Shown here: positions 1 to 8,976 of the stretch, one piece after another
Position numbering within the stretch: the first letter of the stretch is position 1
Layout: each line of letters begins with the position of its first letter
Origin: JBDSLU01 sp039916225
GTDB lineage: Bacteria; Acidobacteriota; Vicinamibacteria; Vicinamibacterales; Vicinamibacteraceae
Assembly (NCBI GenBank): GCA_039916225.1
Contig: JBDSLU010000325.1
Location: 1-18,186, forward strand
Length of the DNA: 18,186 bases
Reading direction: 5' to 3'
The notes under the pieces: model-generated
Databases searched by the model: none
Told to the model about the DNA's origin: nothing
Seen by the model: only the letters and a program-made list of their open reading frames with translations
Position numbers and translations under genes: made by a program

Positions 1-395
1 CCTTCTGCCAGCGCCTGCAGCACCTCGGGACGGCTGTCGGCGTCTGGAACCAGGCAGGCCAGGCGGCCGAAGCGGCGCTGACGGACGGCCAGGCCGGCGA
101 CGATACCGAGCCGGCGCCAGCGCTCGGGCGTCAGGTCGACGGCGCGGCCGCTGCCGACGAGCAGGACGCGGGTGGCCTGGGCGCCGCGCGGCACCACCGG
201 CAGCCAGGCGATCTCGAAGGCCTTGCGTCGCAGTTCGGCGCCACCGAGCAGGGATGCGAGCGCGCCGCCGGTCGCCCGATCGATGCGGGCGTCGGGGCCG
301 GCGCCCTCGCCGACGAAAGTGACGAGCACGTCGGTGGCGAGGTCCGACGGGGGACCGGCGACGACCGACAGGAGCACAGCGGAGGTCTGGGACAC
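1..395 (-). CDS. pepA: Leucyl aminopeptidase (M17 family), N-terminal part, cut by the left edge
   Basis: The minus-strand frame from GTG at 395 stays open to position 1, giving 131 residues. It begins VSQTSAVLLSVVAGPPSDLA and later shows the stretch TRVLLVGSGRAVDLTPERWR followed by GIVAGLAVRQRRF. This matches the N-terminal, non-catalytic domain of M17 cytosolic leucyl aminopeptidases, which sits before the two-metal catalytic domain; the catalytic domain and its metal ligands lie outside the window. The family hydrolyses N-terminal residues from peptides, usually as a cytoplasmic hexamer. The GTG start is preferred because a TATAAT element lies only 7 nt upstream, suggesting a leaderless or nearly leaderless message. 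The gene diverges from the secreted PKD-like protein. The family call rests on a non-catalytic domain, so confidence is moderate. Confidence 0.68.
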   Translation of the reverse strand, partial: MSQTSAVLLSVVAGPPSDLATDVLVTFVGEGAGPDARIDRATGGALASLLGGAELRRKAFEIAWLPVVPRGAQATRVLLVGSGRAVDLTPERWRRLGIVAGLAVRQRRFGRLACLVPDADSRPEVLQALAE

Positions 396-402
396 GCCAC
401 GG

Positions 403-408
403 ATTATA
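403..408 (-). promoter_or_regulatory. Probable -10 box (TATAAT) of pepA
   Basis: The minus strand reads TATAAT at 408-403, a perfect sigma-70 type -10 hexamer in very GC-rich DNA. It is followed by CCGTGGC and then the GTG start of pepA at 395. Transcription would start within a few bases of the start codon. No convincing -35 element is visible at 16-18 nt spacing (the sequence there is CTCGCG). Confidence 0.5.
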
Positions 409-452
409 CGGTTCTGCGCTCCGGGCGCGAGGGACGCCGCCACCAACGGGGG

Positions 453-473
453 TAAGATGGGCGGGCCATCCTA
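453..473 (+). promoter_or_regulatory. Imperfect palindrome in the pepA / PKD-protein divergent region
   Basis: TAAGATGG (453-460) and CCATCCTA (466-473) form an 8-bp inverted repeat with one mismatch and a 5-nt spacer, GCGGG. It lies 21 nt before the ATG of the downstream secreted protein. TAAGAT could also serve as a weak -10 box for that gene. It may be an operator or just a small hairpin in the 5' untranslated region; nothing in the sequence decides between these. Confidence 0.25.
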
Positions 474-494
474 CGCCCAAGAACAGGATTGACC

Positions 495-962
495 ATGTCG
501 TCGTACCGGATGTCGGCCCACGCATTCGGCCTGGCCGCCGCGCTGGCAGTCACCTCGCCGCCGCTGCTCGCCGAACCTCCGGCGCCGCAAGCGGCGGAGA
601 GCGACAAGCCGAAGAAGCTGTCGATCGACCTGCGCATCACGCCGGTCGTCAGCTTCGCGCCGTCTCGCATCCGCGCCATCGCCGAGCTCAAGCTGCCCGA
701 CGAGCGGACGGCCGAGTTCTACTGCGCCACCATCGAATGGGACTGGGGCGACCTCACCGAATCGGAAGAGTCGAACGAATGCGAGCCGTACGAGGCCGGC
801 GTCAGCAACGTGAAGCGCGTCTTCAGTGCCGAGCACACGTTCCACAGCGGCGGCCGTTATCGCGTCCAACTGCGCCTCAAGCGCAACCGCAAAGTACTGG
901 CCAGCTCGAGCACGACCGTCACGGTGCGCCCGGGCGTCCGTGACGCCCCCCTGGAACAGTGA
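495..962 (+). CDS. Small secreted PKD-like protein of unknown function
   Basis: This encodes 155 residues. A signal peptide is visible: a short polar start, a hydrophobic stretch around residues 10-25 (FGLAAALAVTSPPLL) and a likely cleavage after LLA at residue 26. The mature protein has a Pro/Ala-rich linker and then one beta-sandwich-like domain. EWDWGD at 81-86 and AEHTF at 112-116, followed by a YRVQLRLKR strand and a STTVTV strand, resemble the WxWGDG and HxF signatures of PKD/Ig-like folds. Two cysteines (77 and 96) flank the WDWGD loop and could form a disulfide in the periplasm. ATG 495 is chosen over the in-frame TTG 489 because AGGA at 485-488 lies 6 nt upstream of it. No catalytic motif is seen, so a binding or structural role is only a guess. 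Confidence 0.75.
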   Translation: MSSYRMSAHAFGLAAALAVTSPPLLAEPPAPQAAESDKPKKLSIDLRITPVVSFAPSRIRAIAELKLPDERTAEFYCATIEWDWGDLTESEESNECEPYEAGVSNVKRVFSAEHTFHSGGRYRVQLRLKRNRKVLASSSTTVTVRPGVRDAPLEQ

Positions 963-992
963 TTCACCGCATCGACCGTCCCCGGGGACGCC

Positions 993-997
993 AAGGA
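993..997 (+). promoter_or_regulatory. Ribosome binding site of acetoacetyl-CoA synthetase
   Basis: AAGGA lies 11 nt before ATG 1009. It supports this start over the open frame that extends upstream to 826, which would overlap the preceding gene by more than 130 nt. Confidence 0.5.
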
Positions 998-1008
998 CGG
1001 CGCCCGCG

Positions 1009-2943
<1,935 letters not shown>

Positions 2944-2946
<3 letters not shown>

Positions 2947-2991
2947 CAGCCCGTGGTGAAGGTCCCGCGGCACTTTCACCACGGGCTGCTA
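2944..2991. repeat. 48-nt near-perfect palindrome between convergent genes; possible bidirectional terminator or REP-like element
   Basis: The left arm starts TAGCAGCCCGTGGTGAA and the right arm ends TTCACCACGGGCTGCTA, a perfect 17-bp match. The inner 14 nt continue the symmetry around CCGCGG, so 22 of 24 positions are complementary across the dyad, with one G-T pair and one mismatch. Each end of the palindrome reads TAG in its own direction and provides the stop codon of aacS (+, 2944-2946) and of the DUF5916 gene (-, 2989-2991). There is no T-tract. The hairpin could stop transcription from both sides, or be a dispersed palindromic element that settled at the gene ends. Confidence 0.8.
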
Positions 2992-5208
2992 GAACCGATA
3001 CAAGTAGGACGCTTTGAGGAACAGCCCGCGGCGTGACTCGCGCAGCGGGCTGAGCTCGTCCGTCCGCCACTCACCGCCGTCGTAGGCACGGCGCTCGCGC
3101 AGCGCGCCGTAGCCGGCGAAGAAGACGGTGCCCGGCCGGAGTTCGTATGACCCGAGCGCGTCGAACAGCAGCCGGTGTGACGACGTATCGTACTGCGCGA
3201 TGACGCGGGCGTAGAGGCGTCGCGAGAACTGGTAGGTCGTCCGCGAGTTGACGATCACCAGGTCGTAGACGTCGGCGCGCGTGTCGGCGCGGTTGAAGTC
3301 GATGCGCTGCCATTCGACCTGCTGCGAGAGCCGCGCGTTCGGCTGGATCGTCGCGAACGCCGAGACGGCGTTCGAGCGGCCCTGGAACGGATCGGCCTCG
3401 TCGTAGTAGGTCGCGTAGCCGGCGTTGACGTTGCCGCCGGTCCGCAGCCAGCGGAAGACCTGGGCGTTGCCGGAGGCGCGCCAGCGACCGCGCTGGAAGC
3501 GCTCGCCGACCCACGGCTCGTGGCCGCCGACGTAGTCGACGCGGAAGAAGCCCTGCCGCGCCATGTGCACACGCAGGCCCTGCACCGCCAACAGGTCGGA
3601 GCCGTTCTGGACGCGATCCTGCCCGCCCTGCCAGAACATGAACGGCACGACGCGCTTGACGAACGCGAAGCGGCTCTTCGAGGACGGATAGAAGCTGAGC
3701 GCCCCGAAGCCCGACCCGCTGGTGAAGCCGGTCCGGTTGTAGAACGCCGAGTCCATCTGGAAATCGCGGTCGTAGTGCTCGACCTGGCCGGAGGCGTCGT
3801 AGCGGCGGCTGCTCATGCCCCCGGTCCACAGCGTCGCCAAGCCCTCGGTATGGCGGCCGTCGGCGGCCGTCGCCGACGAGTAGAGCGCCATGCCGGTCAT
3901 CTGCAGCGACGAGCCGCGCTTGCGCAGGCTGAGGTCGGCACCGGCGACGACGTTCGACGCCGGCCCCTGTGCCGTCGTCGACAGAATCGCGCCAGCGAAG
4001 CTGCCCGGCGATGGCAGCGCCATCTGGGCCCGACCGATGCTGAACACCTTGTTCCGGCCGTCGAGCGGATCGCCGGCCTCGAGGTCGCGCCCCGCCGCCT
4101 GATCGACGGCGGTGAGCACGCCGAAGGTGGTGCGGCCGACCGATCCGGTCACCTTGCCGCCGACGATCGGATCGATGATGCGGCGCGTGTGCACCGACGA
4201 GATCATGTTGCCGTCGCCATCACCGACGCCGGCGAGGTTGAAGAGCCCGGCGCCCTCCATGAAGAAGGGCCGCTTCTCCGAGAAGAAGACCGGGAAGCGT
4301 TGGTTGACTTCGACCTGAAACGCGTCGCTCTCGACCTGGCTGAAGTCGGGATTGACGGTGGCGTCGACGGTGATGGTCGAGGTCACGCCGAACTTGCCGG
4401 ACAGGCCGACGGCGGCGGTGCTGTCGAAGGCGCCCCACGCCGACGGCGTCGCCCGTTCCTCCGAGCCGGCATAGGTCACGCTCGGAATCGCCTCGCGGGT
4501 CGAGCGTCCGCGCAGGTGATCGAACACCAGCGGCGCGTGGTGCTGGAACACCCACTCGTTCGGCTTGAGCTGCGGCCACGACACCGAGTAGCCGGTCCGG
4601 CTGACGCGGCGCCAGAACAGCACGCCCATCCGCGCCACGTCGCCGCCCTTGAAACGGATCGACTGCAGCGGCAGGCGGATCTCGACGGTGTAGCCGGTGC
4701 CGTCGACCCGTCCGGCGCTGTCCCAGACCCAGTCGGGCGACGGATCCTCGCCGCCCGAGTTGGTCTGCAGCATGTCCAGCTGCACGCCGCTCGGGTTCAC
4801 CATCATGTGGTACGCGACCTGGCCGGTGCCGAGCGCGTCGAGGCTGAGCCCGACCCAATCGTCACTCCAGATGTTGTCGCGCCGCGTGATGCTGGTCTTG
4901 ATCTTGGCCGCCTCCGGATCGTCGCAGCGGAAGGCGATGTACAGGTAGCGATCGTCGTAGGCGATCCACACGTGGGTCTGCTGGGGGATGGCTTCGCCGT
5001 GCAACGGGTTGTACGAGCCCCATACCCCGGTCGACAGCTCCGGCCCCTGCCAGACGGTGTCGTCGAGCGTGCCGTCGATGATCGGCGCGGCCGGCGCGCG
5101 GACCGGGGTGAGCGCGACGGGCGCGGGATCGGCCGCCCGGACCAGGGCTGGCGCGGCGAGCAGGACGATCAGGCACCCCAGGAGGCGGGCCGCAAGCAGG
5201 CGGATCAT
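2989..5208 (-). CDS. DUF5916 outer-membrane protein with N-terminal CBM9-like domain
   Basis: This encodes 739 residues. A signal peptide is clear (IRLLAARLLGCLIVLLAAPA, likely cleavage after RA near residue 25). A carbohydrate-binding family 9-like domain follows, from about 43 to 210, with the diagnostic IIDGTLDDTVWQ, then YLYIAFRCDD, SDDWVGLSLD and YTVEIRLPL. The rest matches the DUF5916 region, with the signature VNPDFSQVESDAFQVEVNQR next to FPVFFSEKRPFFMEGAGLF. Many alternating aromatic/polar strands follow, and the protein ends in ASYLYRF, a terminal-Phe pattern expected of outer-membrane beta-barrels. The substrate is unknown; a surface role in polysaccharide or peptide handling is only inference. 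No strong Shine-Dalgarno precedes ATG 5208. The gene follows the aromatic operon on the same strand but has a 92-nt gap with an inverted repeat and no obvious functional tie to it. Confidence 0.88.
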   Translation of the reverse strand: MIRLLAARLLGCLIVLLAAPALVRAADPAPVALTPVRAPAAPIIDGTLDDTVWQGPELSTGVWGSYNPLHGEAIPQQTHVWIAYDDRYLYIAFRCDDPEAAKIKTSITRRDNIWSDDWVGLSLDALGTGQVAYHMMVNPSGVQLDMLQTNSGGEDPSPDWVWDSAGRVDGTGYTVEIRLPLQSIRFKGGDVARMGVLFWRRVSRTGYSVSWPQLKPNEWVFQHHAPLVFDHLRGRSTREAIPSVTYAGSEERATPSAWGAFDSTAAVGLSGKFGVTSTITVDATVNPDFSQVESDAFQVEVNQRFPVFFSEKRPFFMEGAGLFNLAGVGDGDGNMISSVHTRRIIDPIVGGKVTGSVGRTTFGVLTAVDQAAGRDLEAGDPLDGRNKVFSIGRAQMALPSPGSFAGAILSTTAQGPASNVVAGADLSLRKRGSSLQMTGMALYSSATAADGRHTEGLATLWTGGMSSRRYDASGQVEHYDRDFQMDSAFYNRTGFTSGSGFGALSFYPSSKSRFAFVKRVVPFMFWQGGQDRVQNGSDLLAVQGLRVHMARQGFFRVDYVGGHEPWVGERFQRGRWRASGNAQVFRWLRTGGNVNAGYATYYDEADPFQGRSNAVSAFATIQPNARLSQQVEWQRIDFNRADTRADVYDLVIVNSRTTYQFSRRLYARVIAQYDTSSHRLLFDALGSYELRPGTVFFAGYGALRERRAYDGGEWRTDELSPLRESRRGLFLKASYLYRF

Positions 5209-5231
5209 GACGTCTGGGGTTGGACGAGGCC

Positions 5232-5266
5232 GGGGACGGTTCAGTTTACGGGCCGGTGCCGTCCCC
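5232..5266. repeat. Inverted repeat between tyrA and the DUF5916 gene
   Basis: GGGGACGG (5232-5239) and CCGTCCCC (5259-5266) form a perfect 8-bp stem with a 19-nt loop. It lies 34 nt past the tyrA stop on the minus strand and 23 nt before the DUF5916 start. There is no T-tract, so it would be at best a weak or Rho-assisted terminator for the operon. The loop contains TAAACT on the minus strand (5248-5243), which could be a -10 box for the DUF5916 gene, although no good -35 is seen. The remainder of the 92-nt spacer shows nothing else. Confidence 0.45.
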
Positions 5267-5300
5267 AGCCATTACGACGGCCAGGTGCCGTCGGAGGGCG

Positions 5301-6737
5301 TCATGTCGCAGGGACGGTTTCGAGACGGGCCGTATAGGCCTCTTCGCGAACCACGCGGAAGCCCCCGGCCACGTACGTAGCGAGGGCGCGGTGATGGTCG
5401 AGGGTGCAGGTGTGCAGCCAGACGCGGGTGGCGCCGCCGGCCCAGGCCCGACCGACCACGGCCTCCAGGAAGACGCGGCCAACGCGACGCCCGATGAAGT
5501 CCGGTAGCAAGCCGAAATAAACGATCTCGACGCTGCCATCGGGCGCCCGCTCGAGTTCGACGAAGCCAGCCGGAACGGTCTCGTGCGTGAGCAGCCAGAT
5601 CTCGATGCCCGGATTGGCGACGTGGGCGCGGATGCGATCGTCCGGCCAAGGCAGCCGGTCGATCCAGTGCCAGGGGCGTCCCACTTCACGGTAGAGAAAT
5701 CGGTAGAAGGTGGCCGGGCACGAGTCGACGCGGACGAAGCGCCAGCCCGCGTCGGGCCATGTCGTGGCGGCTTGGGGACGGGTCGCCTGTTCGAGATAGG
5801 TCCGGACGGCGGGCACCGTCCGCTCGGGCGGAGCGCCTCGCCACGACTGCGGCCGGTCGGCCTCGCCGATGAGTTTGATGGCGCGGCGCCAGCGCGCCGC
5901 CGAGGCGAAGGTCGACTCGACGGCCGCCGCGTCGCCGAGCCCGTCGCGGACGCTGCCCAGCGCCGCCTGCAGCGCGGTGATGGCTTCGCCGACGTGGTCG
6001 GCGTTGGCCGCGAGAATACCGGCCCACAGCGGCCCCGGGCTGGCGGCCAGGCGCGTCGTGTCGGCGAGTCCGGGCCCCGACAGCGCCAGGCCGGTCTCGC
6101 CCACCGTCGCGCCGAGGGTATGCAACAGCGTCGACGCGACCACCTGCGGCAGGTGGCTGACGTAGGCGATCAGGCGATCGTGGGACGCGGCGTCGAGCAC
6201 GGTCGGCGCCGCCCCGAGCGCCCGCGTGAAGGCGCGCAGACGCTCGACCGCGGCGCCGGCGCTGCGGCTCGACGGCGTGAGGATCCACGGACGGCCGCGA
6301 AACAGCTGCTCCCGCGCCGACGCCGTGCCCGACGTCGCGGCGCCGGCCAGCGGATGGCCGCCGACGAAGCCCTCCAGGCCGTGGCTCTCGGCAGCGGCGA
6401 CGATCCCCCGCTTGGTGCTGCCGACGTCGGTGATCAGTGTGCCCGGCGCCAGGCGCGGCGCCAGCGCGGTCAAGGCCTGGATGTTCACCGCGATCGGCGC
6501 GCACAGGACCACCAGGTCGGCGCCCGCCGCCGCCGACACATCGCCGGCCGTGTCCGTCACCGCACCGAGGGCGAGCGCGCTGACCAGCACGTCGCGCGTA
6601 TCGATACCGATGACCCGGACGCCTGGCCAGGTGGCCCGGGCGGCGAGCCCGATCGACCCGCCAATCAGGCCGACCCCGACGATCGCAATGGTCCGAAACG
6701 CCGGGTCCGCGGCGTCTCCCGTTACCCCCTGTGGCAT
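5301..6737 (-). CDS. tyrA: Prephenate dehydrogenase fused to a C-terminal GNAT acetyltransferase
   Basis: This encodes 478 residues in one uninterrupted frame. Residues 1-290 are a complete TyrA, which oxidatively decarboxylates prephenate (or arogenate) on the way to tyrosine. They show the nucleotide-binding IAIVGVGLIGGSIGLAAR at 17-34, TDVGSTKR at 103-110, GGHPLAG at 126-132 and the SHLPQ histidine at 195. Residues from about 305 to 478 are a GNAT domain: VRTYLE, then FYRFLYREVGRPWHWIDRLP, EIVYFGLLPDFIGRRVG as the acetyl-CoA loop, and VWLHTCTLDHHRALATYVAGGF. GNAT proteins of this type normally stand alone, and the acceptor here is unknown. ATG 6737 lies 10 nt after the aroF stop with TAGGGA as a plausible ribosome site. 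It is the last gene of the operon. The cofactor (NAD or NADP) and prephenate/arogenate choice cannot be told from sequence reading. Confidence 0.9.
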   Translation of the reverse strand: MPQGVTGDAADPAFRTIAIVGVGLIGGSIGLAARATWPGVRVIGIDTRDVLVSALALGAVTDTAGDVSAAAGADLVVLCAPIAVNIQALTALAPRLAPGTLITDVGSTKRGIVAAAESHGLEGFVGGHPLAGAATSGTASAREQLFRGRPWILTPSSRSAGAAVERLRAFTRALGAAPTVLDAASHDRLIAYVSHLPQVVASTLLHTLGATVGETGLALSGPGLADTTRLAASPGPLWAGILAANADHVGEAITALQAALGSVRDGLGDAAAVESTFASAARWRRAIKLIGEADRPQSWRGAPPERTVPAVRTYLEQATRPQAATTWPDAGWRFVRVDSCPATFYRFLYREVGRPWHWIDRLPWPDDRIRAHVANPGIEIWLLTHETVPAGFVELERAPDGSVEIVYFGLLPDFIGRRVGRVFLEAVVGRAWAGGATRVWLHTCTLDHHRALATYVAGGFRVVREEAYTARLETVPAT

Positions 6738-6747
6738 CCGCCGGTCC

Positions 6748-7794
6748 CTACCAGCCGCCGGAGCGGCCCGACGGTTCGAGGCAGATGCTGCGGCCGATGG
6801 CCGGCGCGATGATCCGCAGCTCCGCCATCAGGCGATCGAACTGCCCGGGGAAGAGTGACTGCGCGCCGTCGCTCCACGCCTTGTCCGGATCGTTGTGCAC
6901 TTCGATCAGCAGGCCGTCGGCGCCCGCCGCGATCGAGGCGCGGGCCATCGCCGCAACCTGATCGCGCTTGCCGATGCCGTGACTCGGGTCGGCGAACACC
7001 GGCAGGTGCGTCAGCTTCTTGAGCACCGGGATCGCCGAGATGTCCATGGTGTTGCGGGTGTAGGTCTCGAACGTCCGGATACCGCGCTCGCAGAGGATCA
7101 CCTGGGTGTTGCCGCCGGCCAGCAGGTACTCGGCGGAGAGCAGCCATTCCTCGAGCGTTGCCGAGATGCCGCGCTTCAGCAGCACCGGCTTCCTGACCTT
7201 GCCCATCTCCCGCAGCAGCGAGTAGTTCTGCATGTTGCGGGCGCCGAGCTGGTAGATATCGACGTACTTGTCCATCAACTGGATCTGGCTGGCGTCCATG
7301 ACCTCGGAGATCACCTTGAGGCCGTGCTGATCGGCGCCGGCGCGCAACATGCGCAGCCCCTCTTCGCCGTGTCCCTGGAAGCTGTACGGCGAGGAGCGCG
7401 GCTTGAACGCGCCGCCGCGCAGGAACTTGCCGCCGGCCCGCTTCACCGCCGCCGCCGTGGCGTTCACCTGCTCGTCGGTCTCGGCCGAGCACGGGCCGGC
7501 CATGACGATGACCTCGTCGCCGCCGATGCGGACGTCGCCGACGTCGAAGACGGTGTTCTCCCGCTTGAAGGTGCGGCTGGCGAGCTTGTAGGGCTCGGAG
7601 ATCCGCACCACTTCGTGGACGCCGCCGAGCACCTCGAGCAGATGCGGATCCCGGTGGCGGCCGGCGCCCACAGCGCCGAGCACGGTGCGCTGCGCGCCGG
7701 TCGAGCGGTGCACGTCGAACCCCTGCTCCACCAGATGGGCGACGACGTTCTGCACTTGTTCCTCGCTCGCACCTTCTGCCATCACGACAACCAT
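6748..7794 (-). CDS. aroF: 3-deoxy-7-phosphoheptulonate (DAHP) synthase, type I-beta with N-terminal regulatory domain
   Basis: This encodes 348 residues. It condenses phosphoenolpyruvate and erythrose-4-phosphate, the entry step to chorismate. Residues 1-65 form a ferredoxin-like regulatory domain (VVVMAEGASEEQVQNVVAHL, then STGAQRTVLGAVG), the type that confers Tyr/Phe feedback control in Thermotoga maritima. The barrel follows: VMAGPCSAE, RGGAFKPRSSPYSFQG, ISEVMD, LLKRG, DPSHGIGKR and IEVHNDPDKAWSDG. The presumed metal ligands are Cys102, His272, Glu298 and Asp309. As I recall, these are the same numbers as in the T. maritima enzyme, which supports ATG 7794 over the upstream in-frame codon at 7845. 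A purine-rich site, GAGGGAGAAGGG, precedes the start. The aroQ gene ends 47 nt upstream. The symbol is generic; aroG or aroA would also be used for this family. Confidence 0.95.
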   Translation of the reverse strand: MVVVMAEGASEEQVQNVVAHLVEQGFDVHRSTGAQRTVLGAVGAGRHRDPHLLEVLGGVHEVVRISEPYKLASRTFKRENTVFDVGDVRIGGDEVIVMAGPCSAETDEQVNATAAAVKRAGGKFLRGGAFKPRSSPYSFQGHGEEGLRMLRAGADQHGLKVISEVMDASQIQLMDKYVDIYQLGARNMQNYSLLREMGKVRKPVLLKRGISATLEEWLLSAEYLLAGGNTQVILCERGIRTFETYTRNTMDISAIPVLKKLTHLPVFADPSHGIGKRDQVAAMARASIAAGADGLLIEVHNDPDKAWSDGAQSLFPGQFDRLMAELRIIAPAIGRSICLEPSGRSGGW

Positions 7795-7818
7795 GGACCC
7801 TTCTCCCTCTGCCTGCTG

Positions 7819-7837
7819 CCCGGACCGCCGGTCCGGG
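7819..7837 (-). repeat. Intercistronic hairpin between aroQ and the DAHP synthase gene
   Basis: CCCGGACC (7819-7826) and GGTCCGGG (7830-7837) form a perfect 8-bp GC-rich stem with a 3-nt loop, inside the only sizeable gap (47 nt) of the operon between aroDE and tyrA. No T-tract follows. It could stabilise or process the downstream message or set relative expression. Confidence 0.5.
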
Positions 7838-7841
7838 TGAA

Positions 7842-8153
7842 TCACGTGTGCCCGCGCTCGGCCATGGCGCGCTCGAGGCGGCGGGCCTCGTCGATGATGC
7901 GCTCGAACAGCCGGGCGATCGCATCCGCGTCGAGCGGCCCGGGGTTGACGCTGCGGACGTGCCGCAGCACCGCCTCCTCGCGCGCCGGCTGGTAAATCTC
8001 CATCTGCAGCAGGCTCTTCAGCCGGCCGATTTCGACGACGTTCTGGGCGCGGCGGCTGAGCAGCGCAACCAGTTCGGCGTCGATCGTGTCGATGGCGTCG
8101 CGACAGACGGCGATCTGCGCCAGGACCTTCGTCCGACCGGCGAGTTCATCCAT
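7842..8153 (-). CDS. aroQ: Chorismate mutase, AroQ class, monofunctional
   Basis: This encodes 103 residues and converts chorismate to prephenate. The all-helical AroQ pattern is present: AVCRDAIDTIDAELVALLSRRAQNV carries the N-terminal Arg and the R-R pair, EIGRLKSLL the conserved Lys, and QPAREEAVLRHV with LFERIIDEARRLE the C-terminal helix. The length fits a free-standing domain with no dehydratase or DAHP synthase fused. ATG 8153 (MDELAG) is chosen because it overlaps the trpA end by 8 nt and has a G-rich site upstream; the open frame extends ten more codons but into trpA. Its place just before DAHP synthase is suggestive, because the two activities are fused or form complexes in several bacteria. 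No prephenate dehydratase is present nearby, so prephenate made here would feed TyrA directly. Confidence 0.92.
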   Translation of the reverse strand: MDELAGRTKVLAQIAVCRDAIDTIDAELVALLSRRAQNVVEIGRLKSLLQMEIYQPAREEAVLRHVRSVNPGPLDADAIARLFERIIDEARRLERAMAERGHT

Positions 8154-8976
8154 GCGTGGATCCCCCCGCGACCGGCGCGGCATCGGCCGCGCCCTTCAAC
8201 CAGCGCACGAAGCGCTCGACGTCGGCGACGACCTCGGGCGAATCGCCGGCCCGCGCGATCACGTCGACGAGGGCGCTGCCGACCACCGCGGCATCGGCCC
8301 AGCGACCGACGTCGCGGATGTGCTCGGGCCGCGACAGGCCGAAGCCGATCGCCACCGGCAGCCGCGTCTCGCGGCGCATGCGCGCCGCCAGGCCCTCGGC
8401 ACTGTCGGCGACGGCATCGCGCATGCCGGTCACACCGGTCCGCGACACGCCATAGAGGAAACCCGACCCGATGTCGCCGGCCCGCCGCAGCCGCTCGTCG
8501 GTGGTCGTCGGGCTGACCAGGAAGATCATGTCCAGGTTGGCCGCGGCGAGCCGCTCGTGCAGCGGCCCGGCTTCCTCGGCCGGCAGGTCCAGCGTCAGCA
8601 CGCCGTCGACCCCGACCGCCGCGGCCCGCGCGACGAACGCGTCGAGACCGAGGCGATAGATCGGGTTGGCGTAGCTGAAGAGCACGATGGGCGCCCGCAC
8701 CTCGCTGCGCAGCTCATCGACCAGGTCCATCGTCCTCGCCAGCGTCATGCCGCCGGCCAGCGCCCGCTCGGTCGCCCGCTGGATCACCGGCCCGTCGGCG
8801 AGCGGCTCCGAGAACGGCACCCCCAGTTCGATGACGTCGGCACCGGCGCGATCGAGCGCCCGCACGATGTCCTTCGAGCGCGCGTAGGTGGGATCCCCCG
8901 CGGTCACGTAGGCCACGAGACCTGGCGCGCCGCCCTTGCGCAGTCGCGCGAACGTGTCGATCAGCCGTTGGCTCAC
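8146..8976 (-). CDS. trpA: Tryptophan synthase alpha chain
   Basis: This encodes 276 residues, a TIM-barrel subunit that cleaves indole-3-glycerol phosphate to indole and glyceraldehyde-3-phosphate. Catalytic residues are in place: Glu50 in VIELGVPFSEPLADGP and Asp61 in the same motif. The phosphate-binding loops FLYGVSRTGVTG and GFGLSRPEHI are also visible. The usual PFSDPLADGP reads PFSEPLADGP here, a conservative change. The start is GTG 8976, which overlaps the trpB stop as GTGA. The product normally works in an alpha2-beta2 complex with the neighbouring TrpB. Confidence 0.97.
   Translation of the reverse strand: MSQRLIDTFARLRKGGAPGLVAYVTAGDPTYARSKDIVRALDRAGADVIELGVPFSEPLADGPVIQRATERALAGGMTLARTMDLVDELRSEVRAPIVLFSYANPIYRLGLDAFVARAAAVGVDGVLTLDLPAEEAGPLHERLAAANLDMIFLVSPTTTDERLRRAGDIGSGFLYGVSRTGVTGMRDAVADSAEGLAARMRRETRLPVAIGFGLSRPEHIRDVGRWADAAVVGSALVDVIARAGDSPEVVADVERFVRWLKGAADAAPVAGGSTHG

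Noticed and set aside
826..1008. Upstream extension of the acetoacetyl-CoA synthetase frame by 61 codons
   Set aside because: It overlaps the preceding secreted-protein gene and is not similar to the AacS N-terminus. ATG 1009 has a ribosome site and gives the normal length.
3520..5337. Plus-strand open frame of 605 codons opposite the DUF5916 gene
   Set aside because: Low-complexity Arg/Ala/Asp/Val composition and no motifs. The minus strand encodes a clear CBM9/DUF5916 protein with a signal peptide.
7795..7845. Upstream start for DAHP synthase at 7845
   Set aside because: It would add 17 polar residues translated through the intercistronic hairpin. ATG 7794 has a good ribosome site and gives the expected metal-ligand numbering.
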